Assembly: GCA_030704615.1 (NCBI GenBank)
Contig: CM060734.1
Coordinates: 6,388,001-6,452,000 of the forward strand
Source: Takakia lepidozioides
Lineage: Eukaryota; Streptophyta; Takakiopsida; Takakiales; Takakiaceae
DNA length: 64,000 bases
Direction: 5' to 3'
The translations under genes were made by a program, and so were the position numbers. How positions within the stretch are numbered: position 1 is the first letter of the stretch; each line of letters opens with the position of its first letter. Positions 22,856 through 33,847 of this stretch are shown here, in pieces. The notes below the pieces were generated by a model, which worked only from the letters and a program-made list of their open reading frames with translations, was not told where the DNA came from and ran no database searches.

Positions 22856-25800
22856 GTTGGAGCATGGATGAAGACGTCCACTGCGGATATGCAACTCATG
22901 CGCTTCAGAAAAATGTAAGAAAGGTGTTTGCAGGGGACGTATGTTGCATTCTTTGATGTCCTCACAGTTTCAAGCTGGGTACTGAAAAACCGTGATTGCA
23001 TACACGACACTGCGCGCAGCAGACCCGGCTGTTGACAACTGAAATATGTGCCTCATCCCGGGGTGAGGAACATCCCTGCAACCTTGCACTATGCAGGGCA
23101 TTGCAAGAGCGTTGGCCATCCTGGTGTCGTTCGCCTTTGTTGGTGGCCACCGTCTTTTCAGTTTCCCCCACCGATGGGTGGGCCAAGCTGCGGGGTCACC
23201 CACCGGTATATGGGGTGAAGAGCTTCTCGTGGGAGGAGGATGACGACTGGGAATTGGATTTTGTGGAACGTCTGTCCTCTCCACCAGTCGAAACCCTACA
23301 CTTCCTAGAGCGTCTGCCTCCTCCAGGGTAAGATCTGTACCAGTTGCCACAGGCCAGACTGCTGGTGGTTCAGGCATGCCTTGTACACCATACTTGGGCT
23401 TGCCGAACACACACGACATGATGTCGTGCCTGCAGAACCAAAACTCCTTCAGTGTGGCCTCACAAACTTTGCGCACACAAATCCCTGTGAAGCAAGGGCA
23501 GGCACACGCCCTGCGGGCTCCTCGAATCATCTCATTGCATCTCTGGTTGGTGTCGACACGAACAGCACAACATTTGCCATGAAATGACCGACGGGTCCGT
23601 GCAATTCTCCACTGCGAGGCCGACACATCTCGCTCCACGATTGGAATGTTGTATTGGGTAACGATAATAGGAGCAGCATGCTCATCCTCGGCATGTTGTC
23701 CCGAGTCTGGCAGCGATTCCATGGATGCTGCAGGAGATGGGATACGAGTCCTGCTGGGAGGAGGCGTGGGACGCAACATCGTTGCGTCCCGAGGTTGAGT
23801 GCGGATGTTCATATTTGATCTCCATGGATCGCCGTCGCCTCCGGGCATGTCCTCAATTCTTCTCTTCACCGGCCGGCTGTGGACATCGCCCTCCAGGCAG
23901 TTCCCCCGACTGTGTAACGGCGTTGACCTTATTGTTTCCCGCAATGCAGCAGTCCATTTTTTGGGATCGATCGAACGATGCCGCCCTCATCAGCATCTCC
24001 TGCCTGTCTGGTCCGATACCCATTGCTTTCCTCCCAGAAACTAGTAGTAACGAGATTGTTGCATGATGGCCCTCACAATATCTTATGTTGTGGCTGTCAA
24101 CATGTCAACGAGATGTGCCGCAGAGGAAGCACGCCAGGAAGAGTGCACCGATTCGGCCATGTTCGTCGTCGGCATATCCGTGTCATCCTCCAAGCTCATG
24201 TCCTGTTGAAGGAAATTAGAAATGTCACTCATTGTGGAGAATGTCCAAGCACAAAACAGAACAATTGTCAAGTACAGAAATGTGTTATCTGTCTCATGTA
24301 GTCTCCAAACTGCCAGAATCTATAGTGCCACCACGCAAGCCACATTTGCAGTTCTGGCTGATCTTTCACATCCACTGCCCCTGAAGACACCCACCAGGCG
24401 CCTATGGTTGCAAACTCGGTCTTCGCCTCGTCGATGGAATTCGCATTTTTCCATGCAAGGCACATACTGATATAATCCTGCCGGTGGCGTGACGCCACGA
24501 ACCTTTTCGTGTTTTGCGTCAAACTCTGCATGAAGTGAAACCCGCAAGATCTCTCATTTCCTTCCATTGGAGTCTTTGGGTCATCCCCATATACCCTTCT
24601 CACTGCAGCCCAGTTCGCCTGGGCATTGTCAGCCATGACGCCCCTAAAATTGGGAGGGGGCAACTTCGCTCTCGCCATTTGCTCATTAATTCCACGCCAT
24701 ATATGCAACTCTGAATCTGTGTCTTCTCCTTTCATTTCGCAGATAGCAATGGTCATCAACTTTCTGCAATGTGGGTCGTATACATGTGCCCCCATTGTCA
24801 CCCAATCGTGGTTGGTAATTCGTTTGATGTGGTTGAACATGACCCAGCAATTTGAGAGGTCTCCACTGGTCATCCGCTTCACCAAATCGACACCGCTCCT
24901 CGGTCCGCACATTGACATCTTAAATATGAAACACTTGTCCGTCTCTGAGCCTTGACCAGGAAAGAAGCTGCCCTGGATGAAGTTGTAGCCGCATGTGCGC
25001 TTCACTTCCAAGATGGAGTGCATGTCTGATCCTCTTCCGATTCGTTTCTTGCAACCGACAATGTGGTTCCTGACATTGGGGCTGCACACATGGGAGACAG
25101 CTTCCAGCAGCTCCTTCATGTCCCCCTCGCCCAGCTTCTCTCTTGTGCTTCCGTCCTCCGACATTATTCTACCTATTGCAATTCTATGTGTGGTTGCGAG
25201 CTGTATCTGCTTTGGTTTTGCTCCCGGCCTTAACCTCACCTCCTCCTTGATAATATCGTGGGCTTGTTGAAAAGCGACTCTGCAATTGCCTCTGGCGACG
25301 GGGTGGTCATGCTTTCCGATGTGAATGCATGCTCTGGTGCACGCTGGGCCGACGGTCCCGACGTAGTACTGCTTGGCGTTGCACACTGCCATGCACGTAG
25401 GGGCGGCGTTGCAATGGGCACACTTGAACGTCCATGCAGGAACTCTATCTTGAGGCCAAAATGGGGTCGACGAATTGCCAATCTAGTCTGTCTCATTCCG
25501 GGTGCCTTTGCTCGTGTAGTGGTAACATGTGCTCGATAAACATTTAAGATGCCCAACACACAATACATATCTCACTCGAACTCCATCACCCAGGTTGGAC
25601 GATGAAGTTTTGGTGACACACCAAGGGTGGCCGTCATGTTTCCTGTTCATTCCTGCCAATATACCGTCTGGGCCTGCGCCTGTCGGCGCTAGAGGGAACT
25701 CATAGATAGCACTCCCATCCACAACTTTAGGCAAAGTTTCCACAGAATGGATTGGAGTTTTGTCGTAATCAAGCCTAAGAAGGTCACTGGAGCGGGAACC

Positions 25801-26403
25801 CGCTGTCTTCATCCTCCGCAATATGTCGATTACTGAGCGGACAGAAGTTGAGTCCGAGGGTGTGTGCTCATTGTCTACCGACATCTGAACACTCCTAGTG
25901 ACTGACGACTTCGAAACATACGATGGAAGGACCATACAGTCTTCATCGTCACTGGATAAGTCGTGGACGACTGTTTCCCTATTTTCCTCGATTTCCCTTT
26001 TCACATGTTTGGGCTTGTCTGCTTGTGAAGAGGTGCCCACATCCCTCATGGCAGACTTCACATCTTGCACGCCAGACCCTCTTGTGGAAGGAGGATCAAC
26101 CAAGTTCCAGCGTAGGAACTCTTTACGCACGATTTCACCAATTGCACTGTACCGGATGGATTCAGAAGCTGGGAGCCGCCACTCTTTGCCCTTTCCGAAA
26201 TTTGCATGCAGAATGACAGCACTTTCTAGAAAATTTCCATAAGCATCTTTCGTCTCCTCTTCCAAAAACACCGTTCCAGGGTGGAGCCCGAACTTCACAC
26301 ACAAGTATTGCTCAGTGACAATCGCAAATCCTTGGTCGCAGGGTATTTTAGCTTTCAGAGAATCAGGATGGAAGTACACATTTACCCAAACACGGGAGTC
26401 CAT
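22856..26403 (-). pseudogene. MULE copy B, Mutator-like transposase
   Basis: A large minus-strand transposase whose probable start is the ATG at 26403 (MDSRVWVNVYFHP). Order: N-terminal domain, acidic linker (VVHDLSSDDEDC), KHDGHPWCVTKT, a Cys/His zinc region (GHLKCLSSTCYHY; ACIHIGKHDHPVARGNC), catalytic region, conserved intron region near 24200-24290, NMAESVHSSWRAS, Cys-rich segment and SWIM finger (YVPCKHLSYIFLKRM near 22930). The first acidic residue, D in copies A, C and D (MFDHIKR), is N here (MFNHIKR), and the intron donor GT appears as AT, so this copy is probably dead apart from the chromovirus insertion. Frame breaks near 23.0, 24.0 and 25.4 kb. Confidence 0.8.
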
Positions 26404-26752
26404 GTTAAAGACCGTAACTCTCGGTAGGCTCCGCAGCGAAGTCCTGCAATGAGAAGAGTGTGTCATACATAATACCACAATCATTTTCTGGAGGATTCTG
26501 TATGCAACAGGATGGGTGATCAGTGCACGTATGGATGAAGGTGTGTAACGTACGTTACACATACGGAAGACCACAGCAAATTCACATCGGAAATTGGGTG
26601 CCTGAATTGTGATGTACCACCAGTTGGGCAACAATAAATCAGGCCTTCTCATGAATTTCGGCACCGAAATCCGGATGAACATCTCTGTCATGTAACAGAT
26701 TTGGAAGCCACGGGATGAATTCCTGCGACAGAATTCGAAATTAGTTCACCTC

Positions 26753-28315
26753 ATGAAACTGAGCAAGCACCCGACGGATGGATTTCGGTGCCGAAATTCG
26801 GATGAACACGTTCTTCATAGGGAATGGCGAGTTCCACCATCGGACAACGTCATATACAGGGCTGTTGGGGACTTCATTTGCCCGCCAAATGCGCCTTCTA
26901 TCCTGGCGCCTTCCACGAAACAATCCGCAAATCAGAGAGTGGGTACCTCAAAGAGAGAAGTCCGCAACGAAGTAAATCCAGAGCCGAACCCATCAATGAA
27001 GACCAGCGAGAACCGGGTTGTTCACAACCTGTCCGACTCCGACGAGGTCATGGAGGTTCCGAGATCATCCTGGAGATCAGGCAAGTCCTCAATGGACATC
27101 AGCGGACGAGGGAGTCATATTCCCAGCACGAACACAACAGTTCGATCCATTCTTGAAATTCTGCAAGGGCTTCACATGGAGGGACACCGCTCGGAGCTGG
27201 CTGGGCTGGACTACAGCAAGTTCACAATTAAATCCGTTACATGCCTTCCCGCAGACATCGACGGTAATATGTTCTTTGAGTTCCCACCTCGAACGGACTA
27301 TTCCAGGGCGTCCGGAATGTTGACAGATATGGATAGGAAACATGACGGTCATCCTTGGTGCGTCACCAAAACCACCAGCATGAAGATGCTCGATGGTGTG
27401 CGGGTGCGCTACGTTGTTTGTGCGGGCGCGTTGCGGTGTTTCTCCCCAACTTGCTTCCACTTTAAATCCAGAGGTCACAAGAACGAGACGGATTGGACAG
27501 GCACAGCTCATCAACCATTTCGAGCTCAGGAAAAGGTTCCAAACTCCACATTTAAGTGTGCGCATTGCAAAGAACCAGGTCACATTGCATGTCTATTTGT
27601 AATGCCAAGCAGTTCTATGTGTTGCACCGTTTCCCTGACCTTACACGAGCTTCCATACACGTTGGTTCCCATTGTCACAAATTGGCGAGGGGGAACTCAT
27701 GGGAGGCTGCCCACAAGGCAGAGCAGCTCGTTCAGGAGGAGGTTAAGTTGAGACCTGGTGCCAAACCCAAACAGATACAGCTGCAGGCCGCCCATAAGAT
27801 GGCATTGGCCAGAATTATGTCGGAAGACGGCTCTAACAAAGTTCCTCTCGATGAGAAGGAAATGGAGGCATTGTTGGAGTCAGTGTCCCACGTCTGTTCA
27901 CCGAATGTCCGAAACCACATTGTCTCCTGCAAACAGAAAATTGGGCGTGGCTCGGATATGCACTCCATTCTTGAGGTGAAGCAATGATGTGGATATGACT
28001 ACATTCATGGAAGTAGGTTTCCTGGACAAAGGACTGAGGCAGATCGTTGTTTCGTATTCAAAATGTCCACGTGTGGGCCTGGCAGCGGCGTTGAACTGGT
28101 CAACTAGATGACGAGTGGGGACTTGTCAAACAGTTGGGTCATGTTCGACCATATCAAACGAATTACAAATCACCAGTGGGTGACAATGGCTGCACATGTC
28201 TACGACACCCACTGCAGGATGCTAATGACAATTGTTATTTGTGAGATGAAAGGAGAGGACACACAATCGGAGATGCTTCTTTGGCAGGGAATAAACAAAC
28301 AGATGACCAGGGGGG
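26753..28315 (+). pseudogene. MULE copy C, partial, plus strand
   Basis: N-terminal two-thirds of the same transposase family, very close to copy A: REWRVPPSDNVIYRAVGDF, VVHNLSDSDEVMEVP, KHDGHPWCVTKTTSMKM, then RCFSPTCFHFKSRG, and after a frame break CNAKQFYVLHRF. It continues to MFDHIKRITNHQWVTMAAH and EMKGEDTQSEMLLW. In-frame stops at 27985 and about 28106 and one frame change near 27590 mark it as decayed. It ends abruptly near 28315 (INKQMTR), where unrelated sequence begins, so the C-terminal half is missing. It lies head to head with copy B. Confidence 0.8.
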
Positions 28316-28359
28316 GACAGTCCTAAACAGTAAACCGTGAGGACACGGCTTTTTGAGAG

Positions 28360-29389
28360 AGGGAGGGGTAATATTAGAGGGCTGTCTGGGACTTAGACAC
28401 TTTTACGGGTTCTGTGGGGTCCCCTTAATTTTTGCGCAGACTTGCAGATGGTAGACTTAGACCGACACAGGCCTTAGGGGTGATAGACAGGCTCACACAA
28501 TCAGTCACGGGCTGACACAACTTAACACAGTTTGGACAGCACTACACAACTTGACACAGCCTGATACAGCCCTACACAACTTATCACAGTCTGTCACGGT
28601 CAGTCGCAGTCTATCACAGTCTATCACAGCACGACACAGCCCGACACAGCTTTACACAGCCAGTCACAGCCGACACAGCCAATCATAGCTCGGCACAGTC
28701 ACAGCCTGACACAACATGGCACAGCCCGTCACAACGTACATAGGGAACGGTTACCATGGCAGGGAATGTCTGTGTGGGAATGACATCTACAGAGGGAACG
28801 TGCATTCTGTCTTGAGATAACAGTTAGTTTGTTAGACGGTTAGAACAGCTTGCAGGTAGATTAGGGGAGTAGCAACTGGAAGAGGACACTTCTGGTGGGG
28901 GAGAGACTTCAGGCATCACGTCTTGGACATCACGGGAGGAGATCAAGTGGAGAGCACAATCTTGGAGCACTGGGATGGAGATTACACATGCAATGTGTTG
29001 ATACTTGATGAATGCAAGCTGTAGAGTTGTACTGTAGAGCAAATTAGAGACACCATGGCTTCGGCCTGATACTTGATAGATATTAATCTGACACATATTT
29101 CATACCCACATTGTGTAGAGAGACCTGAGTGAAGCTGTGGAATGAATGCATGAGAAGATTGAATCTGGAAGATTGCTGAAGCAATCCGATACTTTAATAT
29201 AAACAATAAGGGTAATTGTTGACATGAAGGCAAGAAGGAATACAAACAGGAAGCACTTCCATGATACACTAGTTGTAGGTCATGACTGATTGTTCTAAGC
29301 GGGCTGAGTGCTTAGAGATATCCAACTCTTCTATCTTGGAGTTCCCACCTCAGATAGCGAAGGGATGGGTGAGTAAAAACCGCTCGACA
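28360..29389 (+). mobile_element. Free LTR of the Tat/Athila-like family
   Basis: About 1.03 kb matching, in inverted orientation, the LTR at 60408-61453: both share GGGACTTAGACA...TTTTACGGGTTCTGTGGGG near the start, a minisatellite in the middle, and AAGGGATGGGTGAGTAAAA then CGCTCGACA at the end. No gag or pol of that family adjoins it, so it is a solo LTR or a broken end. I see no clear target duplication. The LTR contains a probable regulatory/minisatellite block (next entry). Confidence 0.75.
28478..28740 (+). repeat. Degenerate CACAGYC-type minisatellite inside the LTR
   Basis: More than 20 tandem variants of CACAGCCTGACACAGC-like words, roughly 10-12 bp periodicity (CACAGTCTATCACAGT, CGACACAGCCCGACACAGC and others). 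A homologous array in reverse orientation sits in the LTR at 61035-61320, so it is a structural component of this LTR family. Confidence 0.8.
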
Positions 29390-29499
29390 GATACCCGCTA
29401 CCCCCGCCATACCCATCGCTAGGTAACTACGATGGCTTTAAGGTTGCACAGTGGCGATACCTATGCCTACCCGCCAGACCCGTCGCTACGTAAAGACGA

Positions 29500-29840
29500 T
29501 GTCTGGGGGGTCGCATCACCTCCCGCCACCGATAGCTTACTCCAACCCCCTTGGGGTCGCAGCATGGCTATACCCCTGGAACCACCATATCCGTCGCTAG
29601 GTAAGTCCGACCCCCGTGGGGTCGGTCGGTATTCCGAACCTTTTAACTATTTTCTTTTTATTAAAAAAAAAAGTAACAGTGCGACCCCCTTGGGGTCGCA
29701 AGGGCAAAGCTCCACAGCGTCGGACAACGGGTCGGTTAGAGGGGCCTGGTGTCGGGGCAATTTGGCGACCCCCTGGGGGTCAGTCTTAACTGCCCGATTT
29801 ACCGACGCCTTTTTAGCGACGCCTCAGGGGTCGGTATTTG
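29500..29840. repeat. Dispersed GACCCCYTRGGGGTC palindromes
   Basis: Near-perfect palindromes recur at about 29548 (ACCCCCTTGGGGTCG), 29608 (GACCCCCGTGGGGTCGG), 29685 (GACCCCCTTGGGGTCG) and 29766 (GACCCCCTGGGGGTC), with half-sites elsewhere. A related GACCTCAGGGAGGTC lies at 41274-41288, beyond the other end of the DNMT element. No gene is present in 29390-29955. Confidence 0.7.
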
Positions 29841-29870
29841 GGACTTGGCCGCGACGACTTTAGACCCCCT

Positions 29871-29955
29871 TGTCGTGCGCATACATATCGCTACACAACT
29901 ACATCGCTGTCCAAACCACACCACACATATATGCACAAGAAAAGTAGTCTGCCAC
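29871..29955. repeat. 85-bp direct repeat, copy 1
   Basis: TGTCGTGCGCATACATATCG...AGTAGTCTGCCAC. A second copy with only two or three differences lies at 30305-30388. The pair brackets the LTR-like unit 29956-30302. Far too long for an ordinary target-site duplication. Confidence 0.9.
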
Positions 29956-30302
29956 TGATAAGAAAACCCCCAAGAACACACTATGACACAAAACATGAAA
30001 ACCAACCATCACTCTTTAGAAATAGTAGTCGAGCCAGGGGGCACCCAAGCTATGGGGACTCCACCCACAACAACCTACACTCCATCATGAGTACACTCAG
30101 ATCTAAATGCATGGAGGAGCTCGGTCGCGCAGGCTCAACTCGAGAGAGATGAGCTGCGCGACTGCCGCTCTTGTGAAGATAAGACGGACCAGGTGTCAAA
30201 TTAAACTTGACACTGATTAACACTTGACCTAAATCCAAGTGTTAAATACAAATAACTAGTTTTATTCTAGCTGTTGTCACACTGTGCTTATTTAACTTGA
30301 CA
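29956..30302 (-). repeat. Candidate 3' LTR of the DNMT element
   Basis: 347 bp bounded by TGATAAG and CTTGACA on the plus strand, so it has TG...CA ends in either direction. It is highly similar in the same orientation to 40927-41265, differing mainly by one-base indels; the two flank the DNMT-encoding element. That is what LTRs should do, and the orientation is right. Against this, the outer flanks (GCCAC and CCCTT) do not form a target duplication, and 85-bp direct repeats flank this copy but not the other. It could be an independent short mobile unit. Confidence 0.6.
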
Positions 30303-30304
30303 GC

Positions 30305-30388
30305 TGTCGTGCGCATACATATCGCTACACAACTACATCGCTGTCCAAACCACACCACACATATATGCACAATAAAGTAGTCTGCCAC
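30305..30388. repeat. 85-bp direct repeat, copy 2
   Basis: Second copy of the sequence at 29871-29955. Immediately beyond it (30389-30405, read on the minus strand) is AGCTAGGGGGCGAT, a polypurine-like tract. Confidence 0.9.
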
Positions 30389-30647
30389 AATCGCCCCCTA
30401 GCTGGTGGATAGGTCCCTCTACCTCCAGATAGCTACAAGATGTAATAGCCACAGCCGTACTAAGTCCTCTATCACTGTCCCTATTGTACTCAAACTCTAT
30501 AGACCAAGAGGCCGGGTACAAGAGTAGCCCCATCGTTAGTCGCCGTCTTGCAATCTGTGAACTTGAGCCAGGATCTCGTGTGTTCAAGGTCTCCTAGTAG
30601 CTGGGCCTTGCGTTTCTTGTTAGCTTCCATGGTTGTATCCACTCCCA

Positions 30648-31072
30648 CTATCCAATGCAATGTGGACATAACCAATCCCCATCTGGAACCATCTCAAGAG
30701 GTGGAGTCAAGCATCCCATATGCCAACCTCTAGAGCATCGATCACACACCAGCATGGTGGCTGCCCCTTTAGCAGACCCACACAACATGCACCTCAAACC
30801 TGCAGATACCACTGCCAGGTTTGGGTCAATCCTGCCATCGACATTCGGAAGGTGACATGGCGCACAATTACGCACATGGTCCTTCCAAGTTATGCCATCC
30901 CGACCCTCCAAGACCAAGACGCCTGAGGGCAAGACCTCTCGAACCCTCAAAATAACACGTCCTGCAGTCACATCCAGGGTCGTAGGAGCAGTCTGCTGCA
31001 GATAGACATAGTCACCAGGGTTGAATCTCCGAACCCCAGGACGATAGCCCCCACCACGTATGGTAGCATACC
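30648..31072 (-). pseudogene. Integrase C-terminal region ending in a PHD finger
   Basis: After the integrase core the frame reads RRFNPGDYVYLQQTAP, RVILRVREVLPSGVLVLEG and WKDHVRNCAPCHLP, the usual integrase C-terminal barrel, then a PHD finger: CMLCG, CDRCSRGWHMGC, DWLCPHC. The C4-H-C3 ligands and the conserved Trp before the last Cys pair are all present, and the stop codon follows the last ligand by two residues (30648). PHD fingers read histone H3 tails; here the module occupies the place of the chromodomain in chromoviruses, so I infer a targeting role. Confidence 0.88.
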
Positions 31073-32024
31073 TCAACGTATCACGGTGTTGTGCAATGGC
31101 AAGGTTCTCGAAAGCCATGGGCATGACTCTCTTGAACAACTCTGCACGCTGCTCACATGCACGTGCCCACACGTCCGGATCGTCAAGGTTAAGAACTGTA
31201 GCAGCTTCTCTGCGAATGGATGTAGGCAAATCCGGCTCTCGGCCAAGAGAAGAAAGTATGGTGAGAAGGAGGCAAGTGCTTGCTTGCTGAACCTGTAGCC
31301 CATGGCTAACCAGGGTAACTGAAGGTCCCAATCTCCTAGGTGTCCCTTCTGCAAGCCATACTTGCGCAAACCCCTCTTTACTGTCTGAACAACTCTCTCT
31401 GCCAAGCCATCGGCCTCAGGATGATCCCGAGAAGTGGTGCGGTGGTCTATCAAGGCCTTGTCACACAAAGCCTGAAACTCCCCCAAGAACTCTCTCCCTT
31501 GGTCCGTGAGTACCTCAGCTGGAGCACCGAATCGGCTAAGCACACAATCCAAGAATGCATACGCAGCTCCCTCACTAGCCTTATCAGGCAATGGAACCAA
31601 TTCAATCCACTTGGAGAAGTGCTCCACCATCACCAACACGTACTTGTTGTGGCGCATGGTCAGTGGCAACGGCCCTGCGAAGTCAAGACTCCACCTGTAG
31701 CCCAATCCCATGATCGGAAGAGGGTGCAATTGTGGAGTAGGGGCGTTGAATGAAGCACGCACCCTGTCACACACCATGCACCTAGCCACAAATTGTTGCA
31801 CCTCTGTGTGCATACCACGCCACCAATACTGCCCCTGCAGTAGACTATGAGTGCGTCGCACCCCAAAATGCCCCAACTCCTCATGGGCATGCCGCACTAA
31901 CCGTGCCCGCTGTGTTGGGTGAGGCACAATCCTCACTCGACCATCCTCCCACACTCGGAGCAGGTGTGTCCCCTCCCACTGAACCTCTTGGCTCGTTGTA
32001 GGATCCGATCCCTCTCCTTGGCAG
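31073..32024 (-). pseudogene. DNMT element integrase, zinc and catalytic domains
   Basis: HHCC domain: HAHEELGHFGVRRTHSLLQG and CMVCDRVRASF. Core: YRWSLDFAGPLPLT with the first Asp, LTDQGREFLGEFQALCDKAL with the second, and DHPEADGLAERVVQTVKRG with the catalytic Glu 35 residues on, so the triad is intact. A one-base frame change near 31330 leads to the C-terminal region and PHD finger. Another near 32085 separates it from RNase H. Confidence 0.92.
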
Positions 32025-33847
32025 TCACAGTGGCTGCAGTGTCTCCAGTGCGGAGGTAGTCCAACACAACTGAATCCTCATGTATATCTTGGCGCCACCT
32101 TGCTCATTGCTGGCCTCAGGGTCCTCAGACACTTGATCTACAGTCATCCCTGTTGCAGGTCCAACCTGGCCTTCCGCTGCCAAGATACACAGAAATGCAG
32201 ATGCATGCCATCCGGGCACCATCTCCTCGTCCGTCTCACCATGCCACCGAGCTCCAGTGTCATCCTGCTGGCTCGTGCATGGATTGCGACTCAACCCATC
32301 TGCATTGCGATTGACCAAACCCGGTCGATGCACCACCTGAAAGTCATACTCTTGAAGGATGAGTGCCCACCGTGCAAGCTTCCCCGTAAGCTTGTCTGAC
32401 TCCATCAACCACTTGAGTGGTTGGTGATCCGTGACAAGGGTGAAGAGATTGCCGTATAGATAGCACCTGAAGTGTGCCACGGCCCACACTGCAGCTAAGC
32501 ATTCTCCCTCATATGAGCTATACTTAGACTCTGCAGCATTGTTCGAGCGGCTAGCATAAGCCACTACGAACTCTCTTCCCTCATCATCCACCTGTGTGAG
32601 CACCGCTCCAAGCCCCAGCATGCTCCAATCTGTATGCAGCTGAAAAGGACGCCCCCTGATAGGTCGTCTCAAGATGGGCGCCGAGGTCAACCTCGCCTTG
32701 AGCTCTTGAAAAGCTTGTTCTTGCTCATCTTCCCACTGCCACTCCTGGTCCACCTTGGTCAGCTTGGTTAGAGCCTTTGCAATGGCACTAAATCCCTTAA
32801 CAAACCGTCTGTAATAGTTTGCTAACCCCATGAAAGCTCGAACTCGGCTCACATCCGTGGGGCGTGGAACCTGTGCAATGGACTCTACCTTAGTCTGCTG
32901 TACCCCCAATCCTCCAGGATATATCATGTGACCCAGATACTCAATCTGGTTGTGGAAAAACTTGCACTTGCCCGGATGTAACTTCAATCCGTGCGCCCTC
33001 AAGCGCTCAAATACCCCCTGAAGGTGTCTCTCATGCTCCTCCACCGTAGCACTAAAGATGATGATGTCATCTATGTAGCACCGCAGAGCAAACTCCACCC
33101 CTGCTAGAATCCTGTCCATGACTCTTTGAAACTCAGCGGGAGCGTTTTTAAGCCCAAATGGTAAGAACCGCCACTGGTATAGGCAATCCTTCCCGTGCTC
33201 ATTGATCCCCCAGAATGCCGTCTTTTGCTTATCCGCCTCCTTGATCGGCAACTGGTGATATCCGGATCGTAAATCCAACGTGCTAAAGACCTTGGAATGC
33301 CCAATGGCATCAAAGATCTCCTCTGGTGTCGGCATGGCATACCTATCGGACTTGGTCTGACGATTTACAGGCCGGTAATCACCGCACATACGTCTCTCCG
33401 TCCAATTGCCATAGACATCCTTCTTGGCTGGCATCACTGTGGCTGAAGCATACTCTCCACCAGAGAGCTCCACCAAACCTGCCTCCCAGAGATCTTGAGT
33501 CCTCATCTGAATCAAAGACCTCTCCATGTCACTGTATCTATAGGGTCTCCGAAAGATTGGCGTGTCAGTGGCCAACTCAATACGGATCTCTTGACCCTTC
33601 AGTGCTCCCAAGTCCTTCAAACTGAAGGCAAAGCAATTCCTGTAAGCCCTCAGGAACCGCCGTATACGTCGTCTCTCTCCTCCGGTGACAATGGGTCCAA
33701 TGTCAGGCTCCCAATTGTCCTCCGTAACTGCAACCTTAAGTCCAGTGGGCTTAGAGGTAGAGGACGCGTCCCGTGGTTGCTATGCTGCAACCTCTTGAGC
33801 AGTACTCCCTTCCTGCTCAGTCAATGACAAGGCCTCATCCTGCCCCA
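32025..33847 (-). pseudogene. DNMT element reverse transcriptase and RNase H
   Basis: One long frame of about 530 codons covers RT and RNase H. RT blocks: FRRPYRYSDMERSLIQ, FSTLDLRSGYHQLPIKEADK, RFLPFGLKNAPAEFQRVMD, CYIDDIIIFS (catalytic YIDD near 33070), LGHMIYPGGLGVQQTKVE, FMGLANYYRRFVKGFSAIAK. RNase H: FQLHTDWSMLGLGAVL, YEGECLAAVWAVAHFRCYLY, LVTDHQPLKWLM, NRNADGLSRNP. In the first RNase H block TDW stands where TDAS is usual. The frame is open upstream to the linker (RFLRAYRNCFAFSLKDLGAL), where a TAG at 33780-33782 interrupts. Confidence 0.93.
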
